The notes beneath the pieces are model-generated. The model saw nothing but the letters and a program-made list of their open reading frames with translations. It did not search any database and was not told the origin of the DNA. Position numbers and translations under genes: made by a program. A stretch of 64,000 nt of DNA from Dactylosporangium sp. AC04546 (GTDB lineage: Bacteria > Actinomycetota > Actinomycetes > Mycobacteriales > Micromonosporaceae): contig NZ_JAHYSG010000068.1 in NCBI RefSeq assembly GCF_022095675.1, positions 3,893 through 67,892 on the forward strand, given 5' to 3'. Positions 8,892 to 18,191 of the stretch are shown here, piece after piece. Numbering within the stretch: the stretch's first letter is position 1; each line of letters begins with the position of its first letter.

Positions 8892-8943
8892 CCGCTCACC
8901 GCCGATGCCGTAAGGCGCAAAACGGACTATACCCTTTACCCTC

Positions 8944-9420
8944 GTGACCGAGATCGACATCCGACTGACCCGCTACGGCTCGCGCGTCGCCACCACTCTG
9001 ACGACCGCCGCGGTGGCCGAGCTGGCCGAGCGTTACGGCGGCGACGGCGACAGCACGCCGATCGAGCCGGGCGAGTTCGACCCGCCGGAGGGCGGCTTCC
9101 TCGTCGCCTACGTGGCCGGCGCGCCCGCCGGGTGCGTGGGCTGGCGCACGCTGACCGAGGACGAGCAGTTCGACACCGCGGAGCTCAAGCGGATGTATGT
9201 CGCGCCGGAGCACCGCGGGCTCGGCATCGCCAAGGCGCTGCTCGTCGCGGTCGAGGACGACGCCCGCCGGGCCGGCCGCAAGCGGATGTGGCTGGAGACG
9301 GGCACCGCGCAGCCGGAGGCGATCGGCCTGTACGAGCGGACCGGCTACGCGCGCATCGAGGACTTCGGGCACTACAAGGGCTATCCGGACGTCCGCTCGT
9401 TCGGCAAGGACCTCCTCTAG
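8944..9420 (+). CDS. GNAT-family N-acetyltransferase
   Basis: A 158-residue single-domain GNAT enzyme. RMYVAPEHRGLGIAKALL is the acetyl-CoA binding motif A (R/Q-x-x-G-x-G/A), and ETGTAQPEAIGLYERTGY is motif B. The substrate cannot be deduced. The GTG at 8944 has no Shine-Dalgarno sequence, and a TATACC box at 8928–8933 lies where a −10 element would place the transcript start at or near the GTG. Leaderless translation is therefore likely, which is common in actinobacteria. Confidence 0.85.
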   Translation: MTEIDIRLTRYGSRVATTLTTAAVAELAERYGGDGDSTPIEPGEFDPPEGGFLVAYVAGAPAGCVGWRTLTEDEQFDTAELKRMYVAPEHRGLGIAKALLVAVEDDARRAGRKRMWLETGTAQPEAIGLYERTGYARIEDFGHYKGYPDVRSFGKDLL

Positions 9421-9434
9421 GGCCTCGGCAGGGC

Positions 9435-10403
9435 CTAGTGCAGGCCGGTCCCCCGGCGCACGGCCGCGCGGATCAGGCGCGAGACGAGGGTGTCGTAAGG
9501 CACGCCGCTCGCGCTCCAGACCGCGGGGAACGGCGCGGCGGGATCGAACGCCGGCATCGTGTCGATCGCGTCGAGCGTGACCTCGCCCGCCGGGGTCACG
9601 GTGAAGTCGACGCGGGCCAGCCCGGCGCAGTCGAGCGCCACGAACGCGCGCACCGCCAGGTCGCGCACCGCGCGCTCGGCGCCGTGGGGCAGCTCGGCCG
9701 GGGCGGTGACACCGTCCTCGGTGAGCTCGCCGGGGACGCTGGCCTCGGGCGCGCCGCCGGCCTCGAGGACGCCGACCGTGACGCGGACCCCCGCCGGAAC
9801 GCTCGCGACGACGACCTTGCCGTCGACCTCCCGCGCGGCGTCGACGGCCGCGTCGAGCTCCGCCCAGTCGCCGACGAGCGTCTCGCCGCCGGTGCCGCGC
9901 GCCGGCAGTACCACCACCGGAAGCGCCAGCCGTGCCCGGCCGGCCTCGTCGAGGGGCGCGCCGCCGCGGAGCACGGCATAGGGCGCCACCGGCAGGCCGG
10001 CGGCGACCGCGAGCTTGCGCAGGTGGTCGCGGTCGAGGGCGGCCGAGGACGCGAAGACACCGGATCCGACGTACGGCAGGTCGGCCATCTCCAGCAGCCC
10101 CTGGATCGTGCCCTCGTGGCCGAACGCGCCGCGCAGCACCGGAAAGACCACGTCGATGCCGGCCAGCCGGGCCACCCCGGCGCGGGCGTCGACGACGGTC
10201 ACGTCACCACCGGCCACCGGCACCAGGTCGGTCGAGGTCGATGCGGCGGCGGGCAGCACCCACCGCCCCTCGCTGGTCACACCGATCGGCACGATCTCGA
10301 ACTCGTCGCCGGCGTCGAGGGCCGCGCTGACGCTGCTGATGGCGTGCTCCGTGCTACCCCCGCCGAACACGACGGCGACCCGGGTCTTCTCTGGCGTATC
10401 CAC
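9435..10403 (-). CDS. D-alanine–D-alanine ligase homologue lacking catalytic residues
   Basis: A 322-residue protein at the ddl locus with an ATP-grasp Ddl backbone: RVAVVFGGGSTEHAISS, FPVLRGAFGHEGTIQGLLEM, PYVGSGVFAS, EASVPGE, CAGLARVDF. Key positions are altered. The VKP lysine of the ATP site is Leu (VVLPARGTGG, also losing the serine loop), AMDK is ALDR, the omega-loop FYDYEAKY segment is missing, and the Mg-binding NEINTMPG is DAIDTMPA. The frame is intact with normal codon use, so this is not an obvious pseudogene. I chose the GTG at 10403. Probably an inactive or repurposed paralogue; the true ddl would be elsewhere. Confidence 0.75.
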   Translation of the reverse strand: MDTPEKTRVAVVFGGGSTEHAISSVSAALDAGDEFEIVPIGVTSEGRWVLPAAASTSTDLVPVAGGDVTVVDARAGVARLAGIDVVFPVLRGAFGHEGTIQGLLEMADLPYVGSGVFASSAALDRDHLRKLAVAAGLPVAPYAVLRGGAPLDEAGRARLALPVVVLPARGTGGETLVGDWAELDAAVDAAREVDGKVVVASVPAGVRVTVGVLEAGGAPEASVPGELTEDGVTAPAELPHGAERAVRDLAVRAFVALDCAGLARVDFTVTPAGEVTLDAIDTMPAFDPAAPFPAVWSASGVPYDTLVSRLIRAAVRRGTGLH

Positions 10404-10425
10404 GCCGCCGACCCTAGCCGGATCC

Positions 10426-11538
10426 TCAGACCCGCGCCGCGTCCAATGCCCGACGCAGGTCCGCCACCAGGTCGGCGGTGTCCTCGATACCGCAGGAGAA
10501 GCGCACCAGCCCCTCCGGAGCGTCGTCGCCCCACTGCGCACGGCGGTCGGCCGACGTGTGCAACCCGCCGAACGAGGTGGCCGCGAAGACCAGCTCGGAG
10601 GCGTCGAGGAAGCGGTCGACGGCCGCCTTGTCGGCGAGCGTGAACGTCACCACGCCCGGCACCCGCCGCATCTGCCGCTTGGCCAGCCCGTAGGCGGGGT
10701 CCTCCGGCCGGCCGGGCCAGCGCACCGACCGCACCGCCGGGTGCCCGGCCAGCACGTCGGCGACCGCGGCGGCGTTGGCCGACTGCCGGGCCAGCCGCAG
10801 GTCGAGCGTGCCCAGCGAGCGGTGGGCCAGCCACGCCTCGAACGGCCCCGGCACCGCGCCGGTCCGGCCGCGCCAGGTGCGGATCGTCGCGGCGAGCTGC
10901 GGGTCGCGGGTGCAGACGTAGCCGAGCAGCAGGTCGGAGTGGCCGGTGAGCGCCTTGGTGCCCGACGCGACCGAGAAGTCGGCGCCGTGGTCGAGCGGGC
11001 GCTGCCCGAGCGGTGTCGGCGTGGTGTTGTCGACCGCGACCAGGCCGCCGTGCGCGTGCACCGCCGCGGCCAGCCCGCCCAGGTCGCACACGTCGAGGCC
11101 CGGGTTCGACGGCGTCTCCAGCAGCAGGAGCCGCACGTCGTCGAAGGCCGGATAGGGCCCGGAGGTCGGCGCCGTCAGCACCGTCACGCCCCGCTCCGGC
11201 AGGTGCTCGGCGGCGAACACGCGGGTCAGGTAGTAGCCGTCGCCCGGCAGCACCAGGGTGTCACCGCCGCGCAGCGTGGTCAGCAGTACCGCGGTGACCG
11301 CCGCCATGCCGCTCGCGAACACGACGCACTCGCCGCCCTCGAGCTCGCCGATCGCCGTCTCCAGCGCGCGGTAGGTGCTGTTGTCCGTGCGCCCGTAGCC
11401 GTCGACGCCGGGCTGCGGGCCGGCGACGGGGTCGAGGTGGTAGGGCGCCGCGGGCACCGGGCCGGGCAGGAACGGGCGGCCGGGCACCGGGGCGGGCAGG
11501 CCGGCGTGCACGGCGCGCGTGCCGTCACCGAGAGGCAT
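10426..11538 (-). CDS. Cys/Met-metabolism PLP enzyme (cystathionine gamma-lyase/synthase type)
   Basis: A 370-residue fold-type I PLP enzyme. The internal aldimine lysine is in SVASGTKALTGHSDLLLG. Other family marks are YGRTDNSTYRALE, ASGMAAVTA, LLLETPSNPGLDV and VAVDNTTPTPLGQRPLDHGAD. Members cleave or make cystathionine or related thioethers in transsulfuration. Specificity (lyase, synthase or methionine gamma-lyase) is not readable here. It starts 9 bases downstream of gpsA's stop, in the run plsC–gpsA–this gene–ddl homologue, and is probably co-transcribed. Confidence 0.88.
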   Translation of the reverse strand: MPLGDGTRAVHAGLPAPVPGRPFLPGPVPAAPYHLDPVAGPQPGVDGYGRTDNSTYRALETAIGELEGGECVVFASGMAAVTAVLLTTLRGGDTLVLPGDGYYLTRVFAAEHLPERGVTVLTAPTSGPYPAFDDVRLLLLETPSNPGLDVCDLGGLAAAVHAHGGLVAVDNTTPTPLGQRPLDHGADFSVASGTKALTGHSDLLLGYVCTRDPQLAATIRTWRGRTGAVPGPFEAWLAHRSLGTLDLRLARQSANAAAVADVLAGHPAVRSVRWPGRPEDPAYGLAKRQMRRVPGVVTFTLADKAAVDRFLDASELVFAATSFGGLHTSADRRAQWGDDAPEGLVRFSCGIEDTADLVADLRRALDAARV

Positions 11539-11547
11539 GCGGCAACC

Positions 11548-12567
11548 CTACTGTCCGGGCCGCTCCGGCTTGGTCTCCCTGGACATGAGGGCCGCGAGGG
11601 CCTTGAGCGGGTCGAGCCCCTCGTGGCACACCAGCTCGACCTGCTCGGTGATGGGCATCTCGACGCCGACGCTGTGGGCCAGGTCGCGGATCGACAGGCA
11701 GCTCTTGACGCCCTCGGCGGTCTGGCGGGTCGCCGCCTGCGCCTGCTCCAGCGTCTCGCCGTGGCCCAGCCGCTCGCCGAACGTGCGGTTGCGCGACAGC
11801 GGCGACGAGCAGGTCGCGATGAGGTCGCCCAGGCCGGCCAGGCCGGCGAACGTCATCGGGTTGGCGCCGAGGGCCGCGCCCAGCCGGGCCGTCTCGGCCA
11901 GGCCGCGGGTGATCAGCGTGGCCCGGGTGTTGTCGCCGAAGCCGAGGGCGGCGGCCATGCCGTAAGCGAGCGCGATCACGTTCTTCACGGCGCCGCCGAG
12001 CTCGCAGCCGACGACGTCGTCGTTCGTGTACGGCCGGAGGTAGCGCGTGCTGATCGCCCGCTGCACCAGCTCGGCCCGGCGGATGTCGCTGCCGGCCACG
12101 ACAGTGCCGGCGACCTGCTCGGCGGCGATCTCCGGGGCCAGGTTGGGCCCGGTGACCACGGTCACGCGGTCGGGCTCGACCCCCGCCACCTCGACGATGA
12201 CCTCGCTCATCCGCTTGAGCGTGCCGAGCTCGATGCCCTTCATGAGGCTGGCCAGCGTCGCGTCGGGGCCGATGAGGCCGGCCCAGGCGGCGAGGTTCTG
12301 CCGCAGCGTCTGCGACGGCACGGCGAGCACGACCAGTTCGGCGCCGTCGAGCGCCTCGGCCGGGTCGGAGGTCGCGGTGACCGCTGGCGGCAGCAGCACG
12401 GACGGCAGGTACTCCGGGTTGACCCGCCGCTCGCGGATCGCGGCCGCCTGCTCGGGCCGCCGGGCCCACACGGTGATCTCTGGCGTGCCGGCGTCGGCCA
12501 GCACCTTGGCGAACGCGGTGCCCCACGAGCCGGAGCCGAGGACCGCGACCCTGCTGATCGCTTTCAT
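11548..12567 (-). CDS. gpsA: Glycerol-3-phosphate dehydrogenase (NAD(P)+)
   Basis: A 339-residue cytosolic enzyme that reduces dihydroxyacetone phosphate to sn-glycerol-3-phosphate for phospholipid synthesis. Visible are the N-terminal Rossmann motif [42 protein letters not shown] with the catalytic lysine, and [20 protein letters not shown] took the ATG at 12567. It overlaps the plsC stop by four bases (ATGA), so the two lipid genes are translationally coupled. The longer open frame reads out of phase through plsC and is not real. Confidence 0.96.
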   Translation of the reverse strand: MKAISRVAVLGSGSWGTAFAKVLADAGTPEITVWARRPEQAAAIRERRVNPEYLPSVLLPPAVTATSDPAEALDGAELVVLAVPSQTLRQNLAAWAGLIGPDATLASLMKGIELGTLKRMSEVIVEVAGVEPDRVTVVTGPNLAPEIAAEQVAGTVVAGSDIRRAELVQRAISTRYLRPYTNDDVVGCELGGAVKNVIALAYGMAAALGFGDNTRATLITRGLAETARLGAALGANPMTFAGLAGLGDLIATCSSPLSRNRTFGERLGHGETLEQAQAATRQTAEGVKSCLSIRDLAHSVGVEMPITEQVELVCHEGLDPLKALAALMSRETKPERPGQ

Positions 12568-13292
12568 GCGGTCTGCTCTTCTGACGGGCTGTTCCGCTTC
12601 GGCATGCCGTAGAGCGGCGGCGGGGTGCCGCCGCGCAGGTCGACCAGCATGCCCCGCAGGTGCAGCATGATGTGGTCGGTGATCTCGGTGAGCGTCTGCG
12701 CGGTGGGCTGCGCACCGGCCCAGGCCGACAGGTCGAGCGGCGGGCCGGCGGTGATCTGCATCATCTTCCGCGGGAACAGGTCGACCTTCTTGGTGCGCGG
12801 GTCGTAGATCTGCTCGGGGCCCCACATCACGATCGGAACGACCGGGGCGCCGGTGTCGAGCCACAGCCGCGCCGCGCCGGTCTTGCCGCGCATCGGCCAC
12901 AGGTCGGGCTCGCGCGACGTGGTGCCCTCCGGGTAGATGACCACGCACTCGCCGCTCTTGACCCCGATGCGAGCCGCCTCCAACGCCTTGACCGCGTCGG
13001 TGGTGCCCCGGCGGACCGGGATCTGGTGCACCGCCTTGAGCAGGTAGCCGAGGACCGGCACCTCGAACAGGCTGGACTTGGCCAGGAACGACGGCCACCG
13101 TCCGGCGTCGTAGATGTAGTGTGCGACGGCGAGCGGGTCGGCGTGGGAGATGTGGTTGATCACGATGATCACCCCGCCCTCGGCCGGGATGTGCTCCATT
13201 CCCTGCCACGTCCGGCGGGTCAGCGCCCCGATCAAGGGCTTCACGGTCATGACGGCGAAACGCCGCCAAAAGCCCAGCCTCCGGCGCGCCAT
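12564..13292 (-). CDS. plsC: 1-acyl-sn-glycerol-3-phosphate acyltransferase
   Basis: A 242-residue membrane-associated acyltransferase. The catalytic NHISHAD (H47-x4-D52) and the acceptor-binding [22 protein letters not shown] are clear PlsC-family blocks. It acylates lysophosphatidic acid to phosphatidic acid, the step after GpsA and PlsB/Y activity, so the plsC–gpsA overlap makes metabolic sense. It diverges from cofC with a 73-base gap. Confidence 0.92.
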   Translation of the reverse strand: MARRRLGFWRRFAVMTVKPLIGALTRRTWQGMEHIPAEGGVIIVINHISHADPLAVAHYIYDAGRWPSFLAKSSLFEVPVLGYLLKAVHQIPVRRGTTDAVKALEAARIGVKSGECVVIYPEGTTSREPDLWPMRGKTGAARLWLDTGAPVVPIVMWGPEQIYDPRTKKVDLFPRKMMQITAGPPLDLSAWAGAQPTAQTLTEITDHIMLHLRGMLVDLRGGTPPPLYGMPKRNSPSEEQTA

Positions 13293-13365
13293 CTCACCCT
13301 CCCCTCACAGTTCTGCTGCGAATCATGCCACTGCCGGGCGTCACAGCGTCGTGTCAGGATGGGTC

Positions 13366-13995
13366 ATGCTCAGCCACCGACCGGCCTCGTGGGTCGCCGT
13401 GGTCCCGGTGAAGCCGCTGCGGTCGGCCAAGACGCGGCTGCGCGGCGCGGTCCCGGCGGCGGTCCACCCCGACCTGGTGCTGGCGATGGCGCGCGACACG
13501 GTCGCCGCCGCGCTGGCCTGCCGCGCGGTGACCCGCGTGGTGGTCGTCTGCGACGACCCGGCGGTGCGCGCGGAGCTGACCCGGCTGGGCGCGACCTGCG
13601 TCCCCGACACGCCGGCGGCCGGGCTCAACGCGGCGCTGGCCTTCGGCGCGCGCAACGCCGACGGCCCGGTCGTGGCCCTGACCGCCGACCTGCCGGCGCT
13701 GCGGGCGACCGACCTGGAGTCTGCGCTGGCCGCGGCCGAGCGGGCCGGCCGGCGGGCGTTCGTGCCCGATCAGGAGGGCACCGGCACGGTCCTGCTGGCC
13801 ACCCCGCCCGGCGTGCCCCTGGCCCCGCACTTCGGGCCGGGCTCGGCGGCCGCTCACCTGCGCTCCGGCGCGACCCGGCTGGACGGCACCTGGCCGAGCC
13901 TGCGCCGCGACGTCGACACGGCGGCCGATCTCCACGCGGCGACAAGCCTGGGCGTCGGCACCCATACCGGACACGTCATCTGCACGGTAGCGTGA
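13366..13995 (+). CDS. cofC: Phosphoenolpyruvate/2-phospho-L-lactate guanylyltransferase (coenzyme F420 synthesis)
   Basis: A 209-residue nucleotidyltransferase of the CofC/FbiD family, which activates PEP (actinobacteria) or phospholactate with GTP for F420 side-chain assembly. Markers are VVPVKPLRSAKTRL at the N-terminus, VCDDPAVRAEL, the metal site ALTADLPAL and VPDQEGTGTVLL, plus FGPGSAAAH. I chose ATG 13366. The location next to gpsA/plsC and ppk matches fbiD (Rv2983). The rest of the F420 pathway is not in this window. Confidence 0.92.
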   Translation: MLSHRPASWVAVVPVKPLRSAKTRLRGAVPAAVHPDLVLAMARDTVAAALACRAVTRVVVVCDDPAVRAELTRLGATCVPDTPAAGLNAALAFGARNADGPVVALTADLPALRATDLESALAAAERAGRRAFVPDQEGTGTVLLATPPGVPLAPHFGPGSAAAHLRSGATRLDGTWPSLRRDVDTAADLHAATSLGVGTHTGHVICTVA

Positions 13996-14000
13996 TCGGC

Positions 14001-14198
14001 ATGCAGGGCACGGTGGCGACGTTCGACGAGACGACCCGCACCGGCACGGTGCTGCTCGACGACGGCGTTCAAGTGACCTTCCCGGCGGCCGCATTCGACG
14101 CCTCCGGCCTGCGGCACCTGCGACTGGGGCAACGGGTGCGGCTAGACCACGACGATGTGGGCATTGTCATCAAGGTCACGCTCCCCACGCTCCCGTGA
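14001..14198 (+). CDS. Small cold-shock-like OB-fold protein
   Basis: A 65-residue protein (starting [20 protein letters not shown]) with the beta-strand pattern of a cold-shock domain, but without the canonical KGFGFI nucleic-acid binding motif. It starts 5 bases after cofC and ends 58 bases before ppk1, so it is probably in the cofC transcript. Homologues occupy the same place in other actinobacteria. RNA or DNA binding is plausible but unproven. Confidence 0.7.
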   Translation: MQGTVATFDETTRTGTVLLDDGVQVTFPAAAFDASGLRHLRLGQRVRLDHDDVGIVIKVTLPTLP

Positions 14199-14256
14199 CG
14201 CCCCGAACAGCGAGAAGTTCATGTTGAGACCGGCACAAACAGGTCATGATGATCCG

Positions 14257-16704
14257 GTGGACGAGAGCTCGACCGGTCGCAGCCGCCCGCGCAACGCCGC
14301 CCAGCGGACGGAGCAGCCGGCGAGCACACCTCCCAAGACGATGCGGTCGACGGTGCGGGCCCGGACCACGAAGGTTGCGAAAGCCACGGCGAGCTCGGAC
14401 GACAAAGAGGTCACGGTGAACGAGACCACCACGGAGCAGTCGGCTCCGGCCGACCTGGTTCCGACCCAGCAGAAGCCCCCCACGCAGGCAGCGGCGAAGC
14501 CGCCCGCCACTCGGCCGGCGGCCGCGAGGCCACCGGCGACCCCGACCCCGAAGCCCGCGACCGCGGCGACCGCGGAACAGCCCGCCGAGGAGCAGCCGGC
14601 CGCCGCGGACGTGACGGCGGCGGAGGCGGCGCCCGAGGTACCAGAGCGCAAACCGCTGCCCGACGACCGCTATCTCAACCGTGAGCTCTCCTGGCTCGAC
14701 TTCAACGCGCGGGTGCTCACCCTCGCCGAAGACAGGTCGACGCCGCTGCTGGAGCGGGCCAAGTTCCTCGCGATCTTCGCCAGCAACCTCGACGAGTTCT
14801 ACATGGTCCGGGTCGCCGGCCTGAAGCGGCGCCTGCAGACCGGCCTGCCGGTGCGCCGCCCCGGCTTCCTGCCGCCGACGGAGCAGCTGGAGCAGATCGC
14901 CGAGCGCACGTCGGCGCTGATGTCGCGCCAGTCGCGCGTCTTCGCCGAGGAGATCGTGCCCGCGCTGGCGGACGAGCACATCCACATCGTGAAGTGGAGC
15001 GAGCTCGACCCGGCCGAGCGGGAGCGCATGCGGGCGTCGTTCCGCGAGCAGATCTTCCCGGTGCTCACGCCGCTCGCGGTCGACCCGGCCCACCCGTTCC
15101 CGTACATCTCCGGCCTGTCGCTGAACCTGGCCGTCGTGGTGCGTGAGAAGGACGGCGGCCCCGAGCTGTTCGCCCGGATCAAGGTCCCCAACAACGTGCC
15201 GCGGTTCTTCGCGCTCGACCGGGTCACCCGCGACGGCGCCCGCACCATGCGGTTCCTGCCGGTCGAGGAGCTCATCGCGGCCCACCTGGGCCAGCTGTTC
15301 CCGGGCATGCAGGTCGCCGAGCACCACCTGTTCCGGGTGACCCGCAACGCCGAGGTGGAGCTCGACGAGGACCGTGACGAGGACCTGCTCCAGGCGCTGG
15401 AGCGGGAGCTGGCCCGGCGCCGGTTCGGCCCGCCGGTGCGGCTGGAGGTCGCCGCGTCGATCTCCGACCACGTGCTGGAGCTGCTGGTCCGCGAGCTCGA
15501 CATGGACTCGCACGACGTGCTGCGGGTGCCCGGCCTGCTCGACCTGACCGCGCTCTGGCAGATCTACAACGGTGTCGACCGGCCCGACCTCAAGGACCCG
15601 CCGTTCGTGCCGGCCACCCACCCGCACTTCGCCGAGGGTGAGACGCCGCGCAGCGTCTTCGCCCGGCTGCGCGACCACGACATCCTGGTGCACCACCCGT
15701 ACCACTCGTTCTCCACGAGCGTGCAGCGGTTCATCGAGCAGGCCGCCGCCGACCCGAACGTGCTGGCGATCAAGCTCACGCTGTACCGCACCAGCGGCGA
15801 CTCCCCGATCGTCGACGCGCTGGTCGACGCGGCCGAGGCCGGCAAGCAGGTGGTGGTGCTGGTCGAGGTGAAGGCGCGCTTCGACGAGAAGGCCAACATC
15901 GGCTGGGCCCGGACGCTGGAGCGGGCCGGCTGCCACGTGGTGTACGGCCTGGTGGGCCTCAAGACCCACACCAAGACGGCGCTGGTCGTCCGGCAGGAGG
16001 GCAACCACATCCGGCGGTACTGCCACGTCGGCACGGGCAACTACCACCCGAAGACGGCCCGGCTCTACGAGGACTACGGCCTGCTGACGGCCGACCCGGA
16101 GGTCGGCGCCGACCTGACCGACCTGTTCAACGTGCTGACCGGCTACAGCCGCCAGACCTCCTACCGGCGGCTGCTCGTCGCGCCGCACGGGGTGCGCCGC
16201 GGCATCATCGAGCGGATCGAGCGCGAGGTCGCGCTCGGCACCGAGGGCCTGGTGCAGCTCAAGGTGAACTCGCTCGTCGACGAGGAGGTCATCGACGCGC
16301 TGTACCGGGCGAGCCAGTCCGGCGTGCGGGTCGACCTCATCGTGCGCGGCATCTGCGCGCTGCGCCCGGGCGTGCCGGACCTGTCGGAGAACATCCACGT
16401 CCGCTCGGTGCTCGGCCGGTTCCTGGAGCACTCGCGGGTGTTCCGGTTCGGCCGCGGGGCGCGCGCGGAGTACTGGATCGGATCGGCGGATCTCATGCAC
16501 CGCAACCTCGACCGCCGGGTCGAGGCACTGGTGCAGGTGACCGACCCGGCCGGCCAGGAGGAGCTGCACCGCGTGCTCACGCTCATGATGAGCGAGGAAA
16601 CGGGCGCGTTCGAGCTGTCCGGCAACGGCCAATGGCACCGCCGGCCCGGCAAGAACCCCCAGGAGGCGCTGCTGCGGAGGATCGTCGACCGCGTCGAGGG
16701 CTAG
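14257..16704 (+). CDS. ppk1: Polyphosphate kinase 1
   Basis: An enzyme of about 815 residues that reversibly makes inorganic polyphosphate from ATP. After a Pro/Ala/Thr-rich, low-complexity N-terminal extension of about 130 residues comes the PPK core: [58 protein letters not shown], the catalytic-histidine region [13 protein letters not shown], and [20 protein letters not shown]. Start is uncertain: ATG 14221, GTG 14257 and GTG 14416 (with GAGG upstream) are all possible. G/C-rich third positions begin near 14257, so I used that. It heads the ppk1–CYTH-CHAD–mutT1 group. Confidence 0.95.
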   Translation: MDESSTGRSRPRNAAQRTEQPASTPPKTMRSTVRARTTKVAKATASSDDKEVTVNETTTEQSAPADLVPTQQKPPTQAAAKPPATRPAAARPPATPTPKPATAATAEQPAEEQPAAADVTAAEAAPEVPERKPLPDDRYLNRELSWLDFNARVLTLAEDRSTPLLERAKFLAIFASNLDEFYMVRVAGLKRRLQTGLPVRRPGFLPPTEQLEQIAERTSALMSRQSRVFAEEIVPALADEHIHIVKWSELDPAERERMRASFREQIFPVLTPLAVDPAHPFPYISGLSLNLAVVVREKDGGPELFARIKVPNNVPRFFALDRVTRDGARTMRFLPVEELIAAHLGQLFPGMQVAEHHLFRVTRNAEVELDEDRDEDLLQALERELARRRFGPPVRLEVAASISDHVLELLVRELDMDSHDVLRVPGLLDLTALWQIYNGVDRPDLKDPPFVPATHPHFAEGETPRSVFARLRDHDILVHHPYHSFSTSVQRFIEQAAADPNVLAIKLTLYRTSGDSPIVDALVDAAEAGKQVVVLVEVKARFDEKANIGWARTLERAGCHVVYGLVGLKTHTKTALVVRQEGNHIRRYCHVGTGNYHPKTARLYEDYGLLTADPEVGADLTDLFNVLTGYSRQTSYRRLLVAPHGVRRGIIERIEREVALGTEGLVQLKVNSLVDEEVIDALYRASQSGVRVDLIVRGICALRPGVPDLSENIHVRSVLGRFLEHSRVFRFGRGARAEYWIGSADLMHRNLDRRVEALVQVTDPAGQEELHRVLTLMMSEETGAFELSGNGQWHRRPGKNPQEALLRRIVDRVEG

Positions 16705-16724
16705 TCGAGGGCTAGGGTGTCCGG

Positions 16725-18191
16725 ATGCTTAGGTTTGTCGCGGACGGCGACTTCGCCGTGCCGGACCTGTTCCCGGCCGCCCCGGCGACCACCGTCCGGA
16801 CGATCTACTACGACACCCCCGAGCGGTGGCTCGCGAGATCCGGGGTGTCGTTGCGCTACCGCGGCGGCGAGGCCTGGACCGTGCGGCTGCCGGCGCCGAA
16901 GTCCGGCCTGGAGTACGACTACTCCCTGCCGGTGACCGGTACCGGGGTCATCCCGCCCGAACTGCTCGACCTGGTGACGGCGCACCGCCGCAGCGCCGGC
17001 CTGGCCGCGGCGGTGACGCTGCGGACCCGGCGCACCGCCTACGAGCTCGGGTTCGCCGACGTCGTCCACGACGACGTCAGCGTGATCGACGGCCGGCGGG
17101 TGGTGGCGCGGTTCCACGAGATCGAGGTCGCGCCCCGCCAGGACCGGCCCAAGCAGCTGCGCCGCCTGGAGGAGGCGCTGCTGGACGCCGGCGCCGCGCC
17201 GGCGGACGACGTCGAGCCCGAGCACCTGCGCGCCCTGGGCCCGCTCGAACCGGCGCCCCTCGTGCGCCCGGCGCCGCTGCCGCCCAAGGCCCGCGCCGGC
17301 GAGGTGGTGACCGAGGCGATCCGGCGCGGCGTGGCGCGGATCGCCGGCTACGACGCCTTCGCCCGGCTGCGCGAGACGATGCCCAACGGCGACACCCCGG
17401 TGCACCAGATGCGCGTGGGCACCCGGCGGCTGCGCAGCGATCTCCAGACGTTCCAGGCGCTGCTCGACCCGGTCTGGACCGGCACGCTGCGCGTGGAGCT
17501 GAGCTGGCTGGCCGAGGCGCTGGGCGGCGCCCGCGACATCGAGGTGCTCCGGGACCGGCTGCGCCAGACGGCCGCGAGCGACCCGCTGGCGCCCCTCGAC
17601 GAGGCGGCGGTGGCGCGGATCGACGCGGCGCTGGCGGAGCGGCACGAGGAGGCCTTGGCGGTACTGGACGAGGCGCTGCACGATCCGCGGTACGTGCTGC
17701 TGCTCGACGCCCTCGTGGAGGCGGCCGCCACGCCCCGGTTCACGGCGCTCGCCTCGGAGCGGGCGGCCGACGTGCTGCCCGGGATCGTCCGGCGGCCCTG
17801 GCGGCGGCTGGTGGTCGGCGGCGGCGCGGCGCCCGGGGCCGGCGAGCTCACCCCGGACCTGCCCGACGACGAGTGGCACGAGGTCCGCAAGCGGGCCAAG
17901 CGCGCCCGCTACGCCGCCGACGCGGTCTCGGGTGTCGTGGGTGAGGACGCGGTACTGCTGGCCAAGGCGATCGCGCGGGCCCAGGGCGTCCTCGGCGAGC
18001 ACCAGGACGCCGCCATCGCGGCCGAGACCTGGCTCGACATCGCCGCCGCCGACCCGGGCGACCACGCCATGGCGGTCACCGCCGGGCGGCTCGCCGAGCG
18101 GGAGCGCGCGGCGGTGACGCGGTCGCGGGCCGCGTTCCCGGCCGTGTGGGCGGCCGTGATCGAGGAAAAGAACATCGCATGGCTGAGGTGA
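16725..18191 (+). CDS. CYTH–CHAD domain protein (polyphosphate-associated)
   Basis: A 488-residue protein with a CYTH triphosphate-tunnel domain (about 1–195) and a CHAD helical domain (about 205–485). In the CHAD domain VHQMRVGTRRLRSDLQTF carries the conserved His/Arg residues that bind polyphosphate. CHAD proteins locate to polyphosphate granules. The CYTH part begins at MLRFVADGDFAVPDL, and the family's first-strand ExExK catalytic motif is absent. An in-frame TAG lies 12 bases upstream, so no longer start rescues it. It follows ppk1 by 20 bases and overlaps mutT1 by 13, giving a polyphosphate-linked operon. Confidence 0.88.
   Translation: MLRFVADGDFAVPDLFPAAPATTVRTIYYDTPERWLARSGVSLRYRGGEAWTVRLPAPKSGLEYDYSLPVTGTGVIPPELLDLVTAHRRSAGLAAAVTLRTRRTAYELGFADVVHDDVSVIDGRRVVARFHEIEVAPRQDRPKQLRRLEEALLDAGAAPADDVEPEHLRALGPLEPAPLVRPAPLPPKARAGEVVTEAIRRGVARIAGYDAFARLRETMPNGDTPVHQMRVGTRRLRSDLQTFQALLDPVWTGTLRVELSWLAEALGGARDIEVLRDRLRQTAASDPLAPLDEAAVARIDAALAERHEEALAVLDEALHDPRYVLLLDALVEAAATPRFTALASERAADVLPGIVRRPWRRLVVGGGAAPGAGELTPDLPDDEWHEVRKRAKRARYAADAVSGVVGEDAVLLAKAIARAQGVLGEHQDAAIAAETWLDIAAADPGDHAMAVTAGRLAERERAAVTRSRAAFPAVWAAVIEEKNIAWLR

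Noticed and set aside
9435..10403. Frameshift as the cause of the missing Ddl motifs
   Set aside because: Motifs before and after the altered segments are in the same frame and replaced segments keep good codon use, so substitution and deletion fit better than sequencing error.
14176..16638. 820-residue minus-strand frame opposite ppk1
   Set aside because: It is the reverse shadow of a strongly conserved gene; the translation is His/Val/Arg-rich without any domain.
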